DNA of 61,106 nt, taken from contig JALSGS010000022.1 in the NCBI GenBank assembly GCA_026982695.1, positions 1 through 61,106 of the forward strand. Reading direction: 5' to 3'. Shown here piece by piece: positions 9,541 through 18,758 of the stretch; within the stretch, counting starts at the first letter, position 1, and each line of letters opens with the position of its first letter. The translations under genes and the position numbers were made by a program. The notes under the pieces are model-generated. The model saw only the letters and a list, made by a program, of their open reading frames with translations. It searched no databases and was not told the origin of the DNA. The DNA is from Saprospiraceae bacterium (GTDB lineage: Bacteria; Bacteroidota; Bacteroidia; Chitinophagales; Saprospiraceae).

Positions 9541-11574
9541 ATGTCTTTTGCCCGACTGTCGACCAGTATCAGCCTGCTGTTAGCTGTGGGGGTGTCGGGT
9601 AATGCTCAGCCAGAAGTAGACACCATGCTCACAGCTCCTACTGTATCGGTTTATGCTCAATCGGCGTCCAGGCACGCATTTCCCGTCGCCAATGTATCCA
9701 CACCCCTGTTGCGCGTGACTACAAGCCAGACGCTAATACCTGCGCTCAACACTGTGCCCGGACTTTTCATGCAGCAGGGTGCACTCAACACCAATAGGCT
9801 ATCCATTCGCGGTGTGGGCAGCCGCATTCCCTACGCAACGGGAAAAGTACGCGCCTACATCGACGAGATCCCACTCACTGATGGTGCTGGTGTGACTACC
9901 ATAGAAGATATAGACCCTGCGTGGTTGCAACGCCTCGAAATAATCAAAGGTCCGCAATCGGGGCCATGGGGTACGACTTTGGGAGGTGTAGTGCGTTTGC
10001 GCACTGCCCTACCGACTACGCCCAGATCTTCCCTTTCTACACTGATACAAACGGGTAGCTTTGGCACCCATAAAGCAGCTGTGCAATGGACAAAAGCGCC
10101 ACGTGGCAGATTTGCGCATACGCTTGGCCTTTCCTGGTTCCAGTCTGATGGCTTTCGCCAAAACAGCAACTACACACGTGGCCAACTGCTATGGTTGAGG
10201 AAAACACTCGACGATCAAGCTGAACAAACGACACTCTTGCTAGCTACCCTCATGAAGGCATACATTCCCAGCTCACTTAACGCATCAGATTTTGCGGAAA
10301 GGCCTCACATAGCTGCCTCCAATTGGGCTGCCGTACGTGGTCATGAGGCCCATCGCAAGCTCTTGATAGGACACACCTGGCGCCGAAGCACACCCACGCT
10401 AATCGCAATGGTCACGCCTTTTATGCGAATACGTCAAAGCTGGGAGGTACGCCCCTTCAATATCCTGGCCGAAGAAACCTGGATTGGTGGCTTACGCACT
10501 CACATCGCTTCTACAGTGTCGCGCCCTTTGCAATGGCAATTAGGTGGAGAGTGGATAGCAGAAGATTACACGTGGCGAACTTACGAACAAGTAAATAGTC
10601 AACCTGGTACATTGCGCAATCACAATCGAGAGCTCAGAGGGATAGCGCAGCTCTATGCTATTGCCACGTGGCGTAGTCCTAAAGAACGCTTTTACGCAGC
10701 AGGCGGCATAGGGCTGACATATGCTCGTTTCGACTATAGAGATCTATTTTTTGCCGACACCATTGATTGGTCAGCCAGCAAAAGCTTTGGCCCTAGCTGG
10801 TCACCACAAGCCCTCCTGCGTTATCATCTCACTGCCCGCTCAGCCATACACCTAAATATAAAGCACGGCCTCAGTTTGCCCACTATAGAAGAAAGCCGCC
10901 GCACAGATGGGACGATCACTTCAGGTATTCGCCCCGAACAAGGCTGGAATTTCGAATTGGGATTGCAGCACCGCAGTCCGAATGCAGCCAGCTTGGCACT
11001 TACTATCTACCAAATGTCGATTCGTGACTTGTTGGTCACTCGTCAACTCGGCCCCGACCTCTTTGAAGCTTATAATGCAGGCCGCACCCAACACAGAGGT
11101 ATAGAGTTCACTTGTAGCTCCCCACAATGGCGTCAGTTTGCCTTGCACACCATGCTTGCCCTGAGCGATTATACCTTCGTGCACTTTGTCGATAATCAGC
11201 AAAACTATAGCGGCAACAAGCTTACTGGATGGCCTACGCACACAGCACAACTATGGCTCAGCTTTACCACTACTTCGACACAAGCCCATTTGCGCTACGA
11301 ACGCGTGGGGGCCATGCCCATGCGCGACGACAATACAGTATGCACAGAGGCTTATGGACTACTCCACTTGCGCATAGATTACGAGTTGCCTTTCGGCAAA
11401 CGCCATCGCCTCAAAGTGTTCGCAGAAGGCAATAACCTGACCAACACGCATTACGCATCCATGATTCGCATCAATGCCATTTCCTTTGGAGGCAGACCAC
11501 CCCGATACTACTATCCAGGCCTACCGCGTCATTGGAATCTAGGCCTTAAGCTCATCCCCAAAAGAGCACATTGA
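9541..11574 (+). CDS. TonB-dependent outer-membrane receptor
   Basis: A 677-residue TonB-dependent receptor. The ATG at 9541 is preferred to an upstream TTG at 9535 because it opens a normal signal peptide ending near VGVSGNAQ. The plug domain follows: LNTVPGLFMQQGALNTNRLS, then IRGVGSRIP, ID-EIPLTDGAG and LQRLEIIKGPQSGPWGTTLGG. The rest is a beta-barrel with many alternating aromatic strands, ending in a strand with YYPGLPRHWNLGLKL. It lacks the carboxypeptidase-like N-terminal domain of SusC proteins and has no SusD partner, so an iron-chelate or cofactor substrate is more likely than a glycan. The substrate cannot be read from the sequence. Confidence 0.9.
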   Translation: MSFARLSTSISLLLAVGVSGNAQPEVDTMLTAPTVSVYAQSASRHAFPVANVSTPLLRVTTSQTLIPALNTVPGLFMQQGALNTNRLSIRGVGSRIPYATGKVRAYIDEIPLTDGAGVTTIEDIDPAWLQRLEIIKGPQSGPWGTTLGGVVRLRTALPTTPRSSLSTLIQTGSFGTHKAAVQWTKAPRGRFAHTLGLSWFQSDGFRQNSNYTRGQLLWLRKTLDDQAEQTTLLLATLMKAYIPSSLNASDFAERPHIAASNWAAVRGHEAHRKLLIGHTWRRSTPTLIAMVTPFMRIRQSWEVRPFNILAEETWIGGLRTHIASTVSRPLQWQLGGEWIAEDYTWRTYEQVNSQPGTLRNHNRELRGIAQLYAIATWRSPKERFYAAGGIGLTYARFDYRDLFFADTIDWSASKSFGPSWSPQALLRYHLTARSAIHLNIKHGLSLPTIEESRRTDGTITSGIRPEQGWNFELGLQHRSPNAASLALTIYQMSIRDLLVTRQLGPDLFEAYNAGRTQHRGIEFTCSSPQWRQFALHTMLALSDYTFVHFVDNQQNYSGNKLTGWPTHTAQLWLSFTTTSTQAHLRYERVGAMPMRDDNTVCTEAYGLLHLRIDYELPFGKRHRLKVFAEGNNLTNTHYASMIRINAISFGGRPPRYYYPGLPRHWNLGLKLIPKRAH

Positions 11575-11721
11575 GCTCAATAGCAAACCTTCAATACAAC
11601 CCTAAGCCACTCGTATAAATCTTTCAAAATTGTTATATTCCGCTGCTCCGCCAAGCACCGCTGGAAAGCAGGCGCATTTGCGGGGCTGTTCATTGATTTC
11701 ATCACTAAAACTATTTAACTA

Positions 11722-13056
11722 ATGAATCAACCAGCTGTGTATCGAGCTTACAGCTTGCACAATTTTCGCAAGCTACCCCAAGTAAGTGCTTACCTGGGCG
11801 AACAAGCACTACGCGAAATGGAAGTAGTGGGGCAAGTGCTTCCATTCAAAGTCAACAACTACGTAGCCGACGAACTCATCGATTGGACCCAAGTACCCGA
11901 CGACCCCATTTTCCGCCTCACCTTCCCACATCGCGACATGCTTTTGCCTCACCACTTCGACCTCATGGCACATACTTTAGCGCGTACGTCCGACAAGGCA
12001 ACTATACGCAAAGTGGCCAACCAGATCCGCATGGAGCTCAACCCGCATCCTGCTGGCCAGATGAGCCACAACGTGCCACAACTCAACGGCATTAAGCTCA
12101 CGGGACTGCAGCACAAGTATCGAGAAACAGTACTATTCTTCCCCGCTCATGGTCAGACATGTCATGCCTACTGTAGCTTCTGCTTTCGATGGCCACAGTT
12201 CGTCGGTATGGATGAGCTGAAGTTTGCCATGCGCGAAACGGAACTGTTGGTGGCTTATCTCAAAGCACATCCCGAAGTAACGGACGTACTCATCACTGGT
12301 GGCGACCCCATGATCATGAAAGCCAAGCGGCTACGCGCCTACATTGAGCCACTGCTCGAAGCTGACTTGCCCCACCTGCAACACATCCGTATCGGATCCA
12401 AAGCATTAGCTTATTGGCCCTACCGATTTCTCACCGATCAAGACGCCGACGACGTGTTGCGACTATTCGAACGAGTAGTACAGGCAGGTAAACACCTGGC
12501 CTTTATGGCCCATTTCAACCACGCACGTGAAATGCAAACTGAAGCAGTGCGCCAAGCAATTAGCCGCATTCGCAGCACAGGAGCAGAAATCCGCACGCAG
12601 TCGCCTTTACTACGTCACATCAACGACGAGGCACCAGTATGGGCAGAAATGTGGCGCGAGCAGGTGCGGCAGGGCTGTGTACCCTACTACATGTTCGTAG
12701 CTCGAGACACCGGCGCCCACCACTACTTTGCCGTCCCTTTAAGCAAAGCCCACGAAATTTACCGCAAAGCCTATCAGCAGGTAAGTGGGCTAGCCCGCAC
12801 AGTACGCGGCCCCAGCATGTCGGCCCATCCGGGTAAGATATGTGTATTAGGTACCGCACAAGTTGGCGACGAACAAGTGTTTGTGCTTACTTTTTTGCAA
12901 GGTCGTAACCCCAAATGGGTAGGTCGGCCTTTCTTTGCGCGTTATGATGAGCATGCTACTTGGATCAATGAGCTACAGCCTGCTTTAGGAGAACCGTCTT
13001 TCTTCTTCGAGGCCGATGATACCGTATTGATCAATAGTGCACACGCGCTCAATTGA
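11722..13056 (+). CDS. KamA-family radical SAM enzyme (lysine 2,3-aminomutase-like)
   Basis: A 444-residue protein with the radical SAM cluster motif CX3CX2C at Cys147, Cys151 and Cys154 (CHAYCSFCFRWPQF), the glycine-rich LITGGDPM motif, and later RIGSKALAYWP. In lysine 2,3-aminomutase a Lys in a glycine-rich segment binds PLP. Here SAHPGKICVLG puts Lys372 in the corresponding region, so a PLP-bearing aminomutase is plausible. The usual CRYCTR context after the cluster is replaced by CSFCFRWPQF, and the N-terminal region is distinctive, which suggests a variant group. Substrate unknown; lysine or another amino acid is inference. It stands alone between a TonB receptor and a convergent gene, with a shared terminator downstream. 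Confidence 0.8.
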   Translation: MNQPAVYRAYSLHNFRKLPQVSAYLGEQALREMEVVGQVLPFKVNNYVADELIDWTQVPDDPIFRLTFPHRDMLLPHHFDLMAHTLARTSDKATIRKVANQIRMELNPHPAGQMSHNVPQLNGIKLTGLQHKYRETVLFFPAHGQTCHAYCSFCFRWPQFVGMDELKFAMRETELLVAYLKAHPEVTDVLITGGDPMIMKAKRLRAYIEPLLEADLPHLQHIRIGSKALAYWPYRFLTDQDADDVLRLFERVVQAGKHLAFMAHFNHAREMQTEAVRQAISRIRSTGAEIRTQSPLLRHINDEAPVWAEMWREQVRQGCVPYYMFVARDTGAHHYFAVPLSKAHEIYRKAYQQVSGLARTVRGPSMSAHPGKICVLGTAQVGDEQVFVLTFLQGRNPKWVGRPFFARYDEHATWINELQPALGEPSFFFEADDTVLINSAHALN

Positions 13057-13066
13057 TGAACAAAAT

Positions 13067-13104
13067 CAAAAAAAAAATGAGGGGCTACAACGCTGTAGCC
13101 CCTC
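13067..13104. terminator. Intrinsic terminator between convergent genes
   Basis: An 11-base perfect stem (GAGGGGCTACA / TGTAGCCCCTC, 13079-13104) has a four-base loop. An A-rich run lies on its left, giving a U-tract when read from the minus strand, and a weak TAAAACAAATTTTT lies on its right. It therefore serves the minus-strand gene ending at 13183 well and the KamA gene less strongly. Confidence 0.85.
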
Positions 13105-13182
13105 TAAAACAAATTTTTAGCGCTACTCTAGGATTTTAGGCTTAGTGCTTCCATCGCATTACTCCTTATCTTTTATTCTCGC

Positions 13183-14487
13183 CTACCAATCATTATACTT
13201 TACTTCCCAGTAGGTATCGGGAGTACCAATATTTTCGATGACGTTGAGTGAAGCGGCATGCTGCTGCATCATCATGTTTTGCATCATGTTGAAGGTCATG
13301 TCGTTCATCGCCATCCTCTGGCGCATCTGTTCCAAGTATAGCTGTGCATCAGCTTTGCTGCCACCCATCCCAGATGGAGAAGCGCCATAATTGTACTGCT
13401 GACCCATTGACTGGTCGCCCGTTGCATTGCCCGCATAAGCAACCAGCTGCTGCATCATTTGTGAACGCATTTGGGCCTGCTGATCAGGCGTGAGCTGCGC
13501 CCAGGCTGCGCGCAAAAAATCATCATATAGGCTCATGGCGCACAACAAAGCCTTTTGCTCAGGAGTCGATATCTGGAATTGTTGTACCAATTGCTGCGAC
13601 AAAGCCTCCAGCTCTTGCTGTGTCAGTTGTACAGGTTGTCCTGCCACTTCCATGTAAAAAGCCCACACTCCAGCATAGCCTTCCACGTCGCGCCAGGTAA
13701 GTGCCAATTGAGCTGTAGGATCATAAGCCAATACCCGTGTATATTTGTCGATGAGCTTGCCTAAATAGGGTTTTTGCTCATAAGGCACCTGTTTATAGCT
13801 GAGATCAAGTTGGCCGACAATCATACTGCGTACCAAGGCCAACTGCAACAGATCCTCTATTTGATAGAACTGCTGCATCTGCTGATCGAGCGTGGCTACA
13901 CTTTGCAAAAACAGTTGGGGCGATTGTTCAAATTCAGCGATGCATTCAGCCAGCGCTTGTGCCCATTCTTCTTCGCTGAGTCGATCCGCAATGATGAATT
14001 CAGCAAAACGAACCACTTTGTCAAAATCGCCCTTAGTTAGCGTATATCCATTGCGCTCGGCCAATACTTGCTGCTGTCCAGTAGCACTAGCACTACTCAT
14101 ACTCACGTTACTATTGCTGCTAAAACCACCAAAACCGACGGAAGGTGTACCTGCCTGAGTGATGCGCGAAAAGGCAAACTGCATCCCGGGTTGCCCATCG
14201 ATAGCCTCTAACACCAGTTGTTGTGCATCGAGCTGTACAATGCGAAACCGCTGATCTTGACCATAAAAAAATGCGCTCAGCGTCAGTTGATCTCCTATAA
14301 GCGAGTAGGTATTTTTCAAGGTCTGCCCATTAGCATAAGTAACTTCGTAATTGCCCGTACCATCGAATTGTACACTGATTCCATTTTGTGGAAGTTGCCA
14401 GGTGCCGGCCAAAAGATTCGCTGGAGCCTGAGCTAGACTCCACACAGCACACATGCACATGCACATGCATAGCCCTATATATTTCAT
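13183..14487 (-). CDS. Secreted protein of unknown function with lipocalin-like N-terminus
   Basis: A 434-residue protein I do not recognise. It has a signal peptide whose core contains alternating Cys and Met (CMCMCMC, residues 7-13), cut near SLAQA. Residues ~25-110 form a beta-rich module (LAGTWQLPQNGISVQFDGTG, then YSLIGDQLTLSAFF) like the small lipocalin-type domains of other secreted Bacteroidota proteins. A Ser/Gly-rich linker follows, then a long helical part with many Gln and Met, including the repeated segment MMQNMMMQQH near the C-terminus. There are no catalytic motifs. It lies downstream of glyA on the same strand with 120 bases between, so it may have its own promoter. Periplasmic or outer-membrane location is inferred from the signal peptide only. 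Confidence 0.75.
   Translation of the reverse strand: MKYIGLCMCMCMCAVWSLAQAPANLLAGTWQLPQNGISVQFDGTGNYEVTYANGQTLKNTYSLIGDQLTLSAFFYGQDQRFRIVQLDAQQLVLEAIDGQPGMQFAFSRITQAGTPSVGFGGFSSNSNVSMSSASATGQQQVLAERNGYTLTKGDFDKVVRFAEFIIADRLSEEEWAQALAECIAEFEQSPQLFLQSVATLDQQMQQFYQIEDLLQLALVRSMIVGQLDLSYKQVPYEQKPYLGKLIDKYTRVLAYDPTAQLALTWRDVEGYAGVWAFYMEVAGQPVQLTQQELEALSQQLVQQFQISTPEQKALLCAMSLYDDFLRAAWAQLTPDQQAQMRSQMMQQLVAYAGNATGDQSMGQQYNYGASPSGMGGSKADAQLYLEQMRQRMAMNDMTFNMMQNMMMQQHAASLNVIENIGTPDTYWEVKYNDW
14451..14470. repeat. Short tandem repeat ACATGC x3
   Basis: Three and a third copies of the hexamer ACATGC lie inside the signal-peptide coding part of the minus-strand gene. They encode the alternating Cys-Met run. 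Change in copy number would lengthen or shorten the hydrophobic core by two residues without a frameshift. Confidence 0.75.
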
Positions 14488-14607
14488 CTTGCCAAGGTTT
14501 AGGGTTTATAATAAAGAGGTATCATTATTGGCAAAGATGCGGGCTACATCCAGCTGTGCATTGCACTTTTACGCCATTGTGTAACTCATTTGCGACAAGG
14601 CTGCTGT

Positions 14608-15894
14608 TTATGAGGTAGGCTGTGCCTCGTACAAGGGATAATTGGCCATGAATGCATTGACTTGCCGACGGGTATGAGCTATAAGTTCCTCATTGTTCGG
14701 ATCGCTGAGGATAGCATCAATCCACTCTACGACGCGCACGCAGTCTGCCTCGTTAAGGCCACGCGTCGTAATCGCCGCAGTACCCACTCTAATGCCAGAA
14801 GTAATCATGGGCGATTGGTCGTCAAAAGGCACCATGTTTTTGTTGACAGTGATATCGGCCTTGACTAAAGCTTCTTCAGCTACTTTACCTGTAACGCCTT
14901 TGCTGCGCAAATCGATAAGCATGAGGTGATTGTCCGTACCACCTGATACGATGTGATAGCCTTTCTCTTTAAAGGCTCGAGCCATTGCACGTGCATTGCG
15001 CACTACTTGCTCGGCATAGGCGCGAAACGAAGGCTGTAGCGCCTCACCGAAAGCTACGGCCTTAGCAGCAATAACGTGTTCGAGAGGGCCGCCCTGGATA
15101 CCGGGGAATACGGCACTGTTCAAAATAGCCGACATTTTCATCACGGTGCCCTTTCGAGTCGTGCGCCCCCACGGATTATCGAAGTTTTTGCCCATCATGA
15201 TAATGCCGCCACGTGGGCCGCGCAGCGTCTTATGGGTAGTACTAGTGACGAAATGGCAATATTCCATTGGACTACGCAACAAGCCGGCAGCGATGAGCCC
15301 AGCCGGATGTGCAATATCCGCCAATAGCATTGCACCCACCTCGTCGGCAATTTCGCGAAAGCGCTTGTAGTCCCAGTCACGGCTGTAGGCCGAAGCACCA
15401 CAGATAATGAGCTTGGGGCGCTCTTTGCGTGCAATCTCAGCTACGTAGTCCATATTGATCAGGCCCGTATCTCGCTCTACGCCATAAAATACGGCTCGAT
15501 AGAGCTTGCCCGAAAAGTTGACGGGAGAGCCATGCGAAAGGTGCCCTCCATGCGAAAGGTTGAAGCCCAAAACGGTGTCTCCGGGTTGCAAACAAGCTAC
15601 ATAGATGGCCATATTAGCTTGAGTACCCGAATGGGGTTGTACATTGGCATATTCCGCACCAAAGAGCGCTTTGAGTCGTTCAATGGCAAGATTTTCGACT
15701 TCGTCTACTACTTCACAACCTCCGTAATAGCGGCGACCTGGATAGCCTTCGGCATATTTGTTGGTAAGGCAAGAACCCATGGCGTCGAGTACAGCCTGAC
15801 TGGTAAAGTTCTCGGAAGCGATCAGTTCCAGACCATTGCGTTGGCGTTCCAATTCGCGTTGAATAAGGGAGAAAGCTTGAGAATCGGCATGCAT
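14608..15894 (-). CDS. glyA: Serine hydroxymethyltransferase
   Basis: GlyA interconverts serine and glycine while loading tetrahydrofolate with a one-carbon unit; it is a cytoplasmic PLP enzyme. The 428-residue length is normal. The N-terminal [20 protein letters not shown], the [15 protein letters not shown] substrate-binding segment and the PLP-lysine motif [14 protein letters not shown] (Lys222) are all intact. A Bacteroidota -7 element on the minus strand lies about 80 bases upstream (15975-15982). One-carbon units made here feed purH, also in the window but not linked. Confidence 0.98.
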   Translation of the reverse strand: MHADSQAFSLIQRELERQRNGLELIASENFTSQAVLDAMGSCLTNKYAEGYPGRRYYGGCEVVDEVENLAIERLKALFGAEYANVQPHSGTQANMAIYVACLQPGDTVLGFNLSHGGHLSHGSPVNFSGKLYRAVFYGVERDTGLINMDYVAEIARKERPKLIICGASAYSRDWDYKRFREIADEVGAMLLADIAHPAGLIAAGLLRSPMEYCHFVTSTTHKTLRGPRGGIIMMGKNFDNPWGRTTRKGTVMKMSAILNSAVFPGIQGGPLEHVIAAKAVAFGEALQPSFRAYAEQVVRNARAMARAFKEKGYHIVSGGTDNHLMLIDLRSKGVTGKVAEEALVKADITVNKNMVPFDDQSPMITSGIRVGTAAITTRGLNEADCVRVVEWIDAILSDPNNEELIAHTRRQVNAFMANYPLYEAQPTS

Positions 15895-15974
15895 GTGAGC
15901 AAGTCTTTATTTTTTTGCAAAGGCAAGAAAACGAAAAGGCCACAGCACAGTTACCTATGTGCGTAGCACGCGGG

Positions 15975-15982
15975 CAAAGGTA
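15975..15982 (-). promoter_or_regulatory. Probable -7 promoter element for glyA
   Basis: TACCTTTG on the minus strand matches TANNTTTG exactly and lies 81 bases upstream of the glyA ATG. No TTG is found at the usual distance upstream, so the -33 box is weak or absent. Confidence 0.55.
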
Positions 15983-16071
15983 CAATAAAAGGCCGTGTAC
16001 CGTTGTTTGTATTTATGTGCCCGAGGGCGAAGTTTTTACAGCTTTCAACCACCTGTATACCAAATCAACTC

Positions 16072-17709
16072 ATGAGTCGAACTACACCTTTGCCACGTAT
16101 CTTGTCTTGCACCATGCCCATTGGTTGGGTAATCGGGGTCTGGCTCATGACATCTGTGTGGGCTTGGGCCAAAACGGACAAATACCGGCTGATGTGGCGC
16201 TCCGACCCTGCCACCACTATGGTCATTGGCTGGAATCAGGTAAGTGGCACACAGCCCGTAGTGCGCTATGACGTCGTAGACCATGGACAACGCGCTCATG
16301 CTTATACCTTCGCCAAAGTCCCTGACAAAGTCGTATGGGCCAAAGGCATGCACAACCACTTTGCACGTCTGCACGACTTGAAGCCCAACACGGTGTATTA
16401 CTTCATCATTGAAGACAGCGAAGGGGTAAGCCCGCGCATGTATTTTCGCACAGCGCCTGCTTCGCCCGATGTGCGCCTTTCTATTGTAGCTGGCGGCGAT
16501 TCGCGCAACCACCGCGAGGTACGGCGCCAGGCCAACCTCCTGGCTGGCAAGCTACGACCCGATTTTATCCTTTTTGGCGGCGACATGACAGCTGGCAATA
16601 CCAGTAGCGAATGGCAGGCATGGCTCGACGACTGGCAGCTGGTACGCACTACCGACGGGTACATACCCCCTGTGTTAGTAACACGTGGCAACCACGAGAT
16701 GACCAATGAGGTATTGGTCAATTTGTTCGACCTGCCCAACCCAAAAGCATACTATGCACTCACCTTTGGCGGTAATCTGTTGCGTGTCTATACCCTTAAC
16801 TCACTGATCCCCGCTGGCGAGGCACAGGGAGCCTGGCTCGAACGTGACCTAAAAGCCCACACAGACGTGCGCTGGAAGATTGCCCAATATCACTTCCCCA
16901 TACGCCCACATCAGAGTAAAAAACGCCCACGCGACGACCAATACAAGTATTGGGCTCCTTTGTTCTACCGCTACGGGGTACGTGTAGTCATGGAGTCGGA
17001 TGCGCACGTGGTGAAAGCCACTTGGCCACTTAAACCCGACCGAGGGCCGCATGCTCACGAAGGCTTTTCCATCGATAAGGTATGGGGCACAGTGTATCTG
17101 GGCGAAGGCTGTTGGGGTGCCCCACTGCGCATCAACGATGACGACAAGCCCTGGACTCGCGCCAGTGGCAGCTTCAACCAATTCAAGTGGATCTTCGTCG
17201 ATGCACAACGCATAGAAATACGCACGGTGAAAGTAGAAAGTGCAGAAGCTGTAGCTGAAGTATCGCCCCATAACCGATTCAGCGCACCTTTTGGCCTCAG
17301 CTTGTGGGCCCCTCCTTCAGGAGAAGTCATTGTGTTGGAATATAGCCCTGGCCCCCCGGGACAGCCCATATTGCAGCCTGCTTCTACACAGAAAGGCCAC
17401 CTAACAAATTACAATCGTACTACCACAAAAGTACCGACTCAAACTCAAAATGGCACAACCTTGCCTAAGGTAATGAGTAATGGCAGCGGTCATGTGCAGA
17501 TCGCTTTTGAGCTGCCCCAACGGGTGAGCCAACTGGAAATATGGATCTTTGAAAAACCGCAACAGCGCGTCATGCAATTGCCCTTAGGCCCCCACCCACC
17601 AGGCAAGTACCTAAAAACCATCGATTTAAAAGCGCTCCCCTCAGGTGAGTATCTATTGATCGTACGGGCTGATGGGCACAACGTGCGCCGATTTCGGCTC
17701 AAGCATTAA
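16072..17709 (+). CDS. Secreted metallophosphoesterase with probable type IX sorting tail
   Basis: A calcineurin-like phosphoesterase of the purple acid phosphatase type, 545 residues from the ATG at 16072, which opens a signal peptide (ending near SVWAWA). A frame start at 16003 would bury that signal. An N-terminal fibronectin-like domain (WRSDPATTMVIGWNQVSG, then HDLKPNTVYYF) precedes the catalytic domain with GGDSRN, LFGGDM, TRGNHEM, YHFPIRP and ESDAHV, which supply the metal ligands; the last replaces the common GHxH. The last ~70 residues (LEIWIFEKPQQRVMQLPLG, then LKALPSGEYLLIV and a basic end) look like a type A sorting domain for type IX secretion, so it is probably a cell-surface or released phosphatase. 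Substrate unknown. Confidence 0.85.
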   Translation: MSRTTPLPRILSCTMPIGWVIGVWLMTSVWAWAKTDKYRLMWRSDPATTMVIGWNQVSGTQPVVRYDVVDHGQRAHAYTFAKVPDKVVWAKGMHNHFARLHDLKPNTVYYFIIEDSEGVSPRMYFRTAPASPDVRLSIVAGGDSRNHREVRRQANLLAGKLRPDFILFGGDMTAGNTSSEWQAWLDDWQLVRTTDGYIPPVLVTRGNHEMTNEVLVNLFDLPNPKAYYALTFGGNLLRVYTLNSLIPAGEAQGAWLERDLKAHTDVRWKIAQYHFPIRPHQSKKRPRDDQYKYWAPLFYRYGVRVVMESDAHVVKATWPLKPDRGPHAHEGFSIDKVWGTVYLGEGCWGAPLRINDDDKPWTRASGSFNQFKWIFVDAQRIEIRTVKVESAEAVAEVSPHNRFSAPFGLSLWAPPSGEVIVLEYSPGPPGQPILQPASTQKGHLTNYNRTTTKVPTQTQNGTTLPKVMSNGSGHVQIAFELPQRVSQLEIWIFEKPQQRVMQLPLGPHPPGKYLKTIDLKALPSGEYLLIVRADGHNVRRFRLKH

Positions 17710-17787
17710 ACCGCCTCATTTGCAATTATCACCTTAACTTGCATGAGCAAGGGCTAATCGAAGTAGCTCAAACGAACCTTCCAGCTC

Positions 17788-18642
17788 ATGGGCAAGGCAA
17801 CAGAGAAATGGCAAGCAATTCGACTGCATCCCCACAGCAGCAGTGCGCGCACGGAAGAGATCGTGGTAGAAGAGCCATTGGAAATTCGGCTCACCTTTGG
17901 CACGCCACCACGCCGGCTCACTCATCGCGTAGCCGTCACTATGCGCACACCGGGATCCGATGAATTACTGGCTTTGGGCTTTCTCTTTAGCGAAGGCATC
18001 ATCGACGACTATGCCCAAGTGACCCAGGTACGCAGGGGACTAGCTCGTCAGCATGCAGAAAACGTCATCGAAGTAGCTTTGACGCCCGAAACCCAATTCG
18101 ACCTCCAACGTCTAAGCAGAAATTTCTACACCACTTCGAGTTGTGGCATCTGTGGCAAAGGGTCCATAGAAGCTATTGAGCTTGCTCGTCCGTGCATCAT
18201 TCCCCATACAGCATTTCTCTTTGCACGCCAATTGGTGTGTACGCTACCCGAAAAACTCGGCGCTCAACAGACCCTCTTTCGAACAACAGGTGGGTTACAT
18301 GCCGCAGCGCTGTTCGATGCCCAAGGCCAGATTGTAGCCACTTTCGAAGACGTAGGACGCCACAACGCCTTAGATAAACTCATTGGATGGGCCTGGAAAC
18401 AACAACTACTGCCTTTGCATCATTACGGATTACTGCTCAGTGGCCGCTTGGGGTTCGAATTGGCACAAAAAGCGGCTATGGCGGGCATCCCGTTTATCGC
18501 CGCTATCGGTGCACCCACCAGCCTGGCCCTCCAACTGGCAGAAGAAGTAGGCATCACCACGATTGCCTTTTTGCGGCCACATGCTTGCAACTGCTACACC
18601 CATCCACACCGACTGATCCGCACCAACTCACCTTCTGCATAA
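17788..18642 (+). CDS. fdhD: Formate dehydrogenase accessory sulfurtransferase FdhD
   Basis: FdhD carries sulfur from a cysteine desulfurase to the molybdenum cofactor of formate dehydrogenase in the cytoplasm. The 284-residue protein has the paired cysteines of the family in SSCGICGKGSIEAIE (Cys119, Cys122) and the conserved VATFEDVGRHNALDKLIG segment. The normal family length is 260-290. No formate dehydrogenase or cofactor-synthesis gene is next to it; the flanks are a phosphoesterase and a cell-wall hydrolase. Its client must lie elsewhere or be another molybdenum enzyme. Confidence 0.95.
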   Translation: MGKATEKWQAIRLHPHSSSARTEEIVVEEPLEIRLTFGTPPRRLTHRVAVTMRTPGSDELLALGFLFSEGIIDDYAQVTQVRRGLARQHAENVIEVALTPETQFDLQRLSRNFYTTSSCGICGKGSIEAIELARPCIIPHTAFLFARQLVCTLPEKLGAQQTLFRTTGGLHAAALFDAQGQIVATFEDVGRHNALDKLIGWAWKQQLLPLHHYGLLLSGRLGFELAQKAAMAGIPFIAAIGAPTSLALQLAEEVGITTIAFLRPHACNCYTHPHRLIRTNSPSA

Positions 18643-18758
18643 ACCCCCATATGGGCTTGTGCACGATACGCGAGGTCGAAACGACACCTACTATCACTTA
18701 TACCCCTTACCCTTCAGATCAAGCCATAGGCGGCACCAGCTGCAATCAAGGCTAACGG

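Noticed and set aside
9541-11574. SusC-type glycan transporter
   Set aside because: The receptor lacks the carboxypeptidase-like N-terminal domain, and no SusD gene follows.
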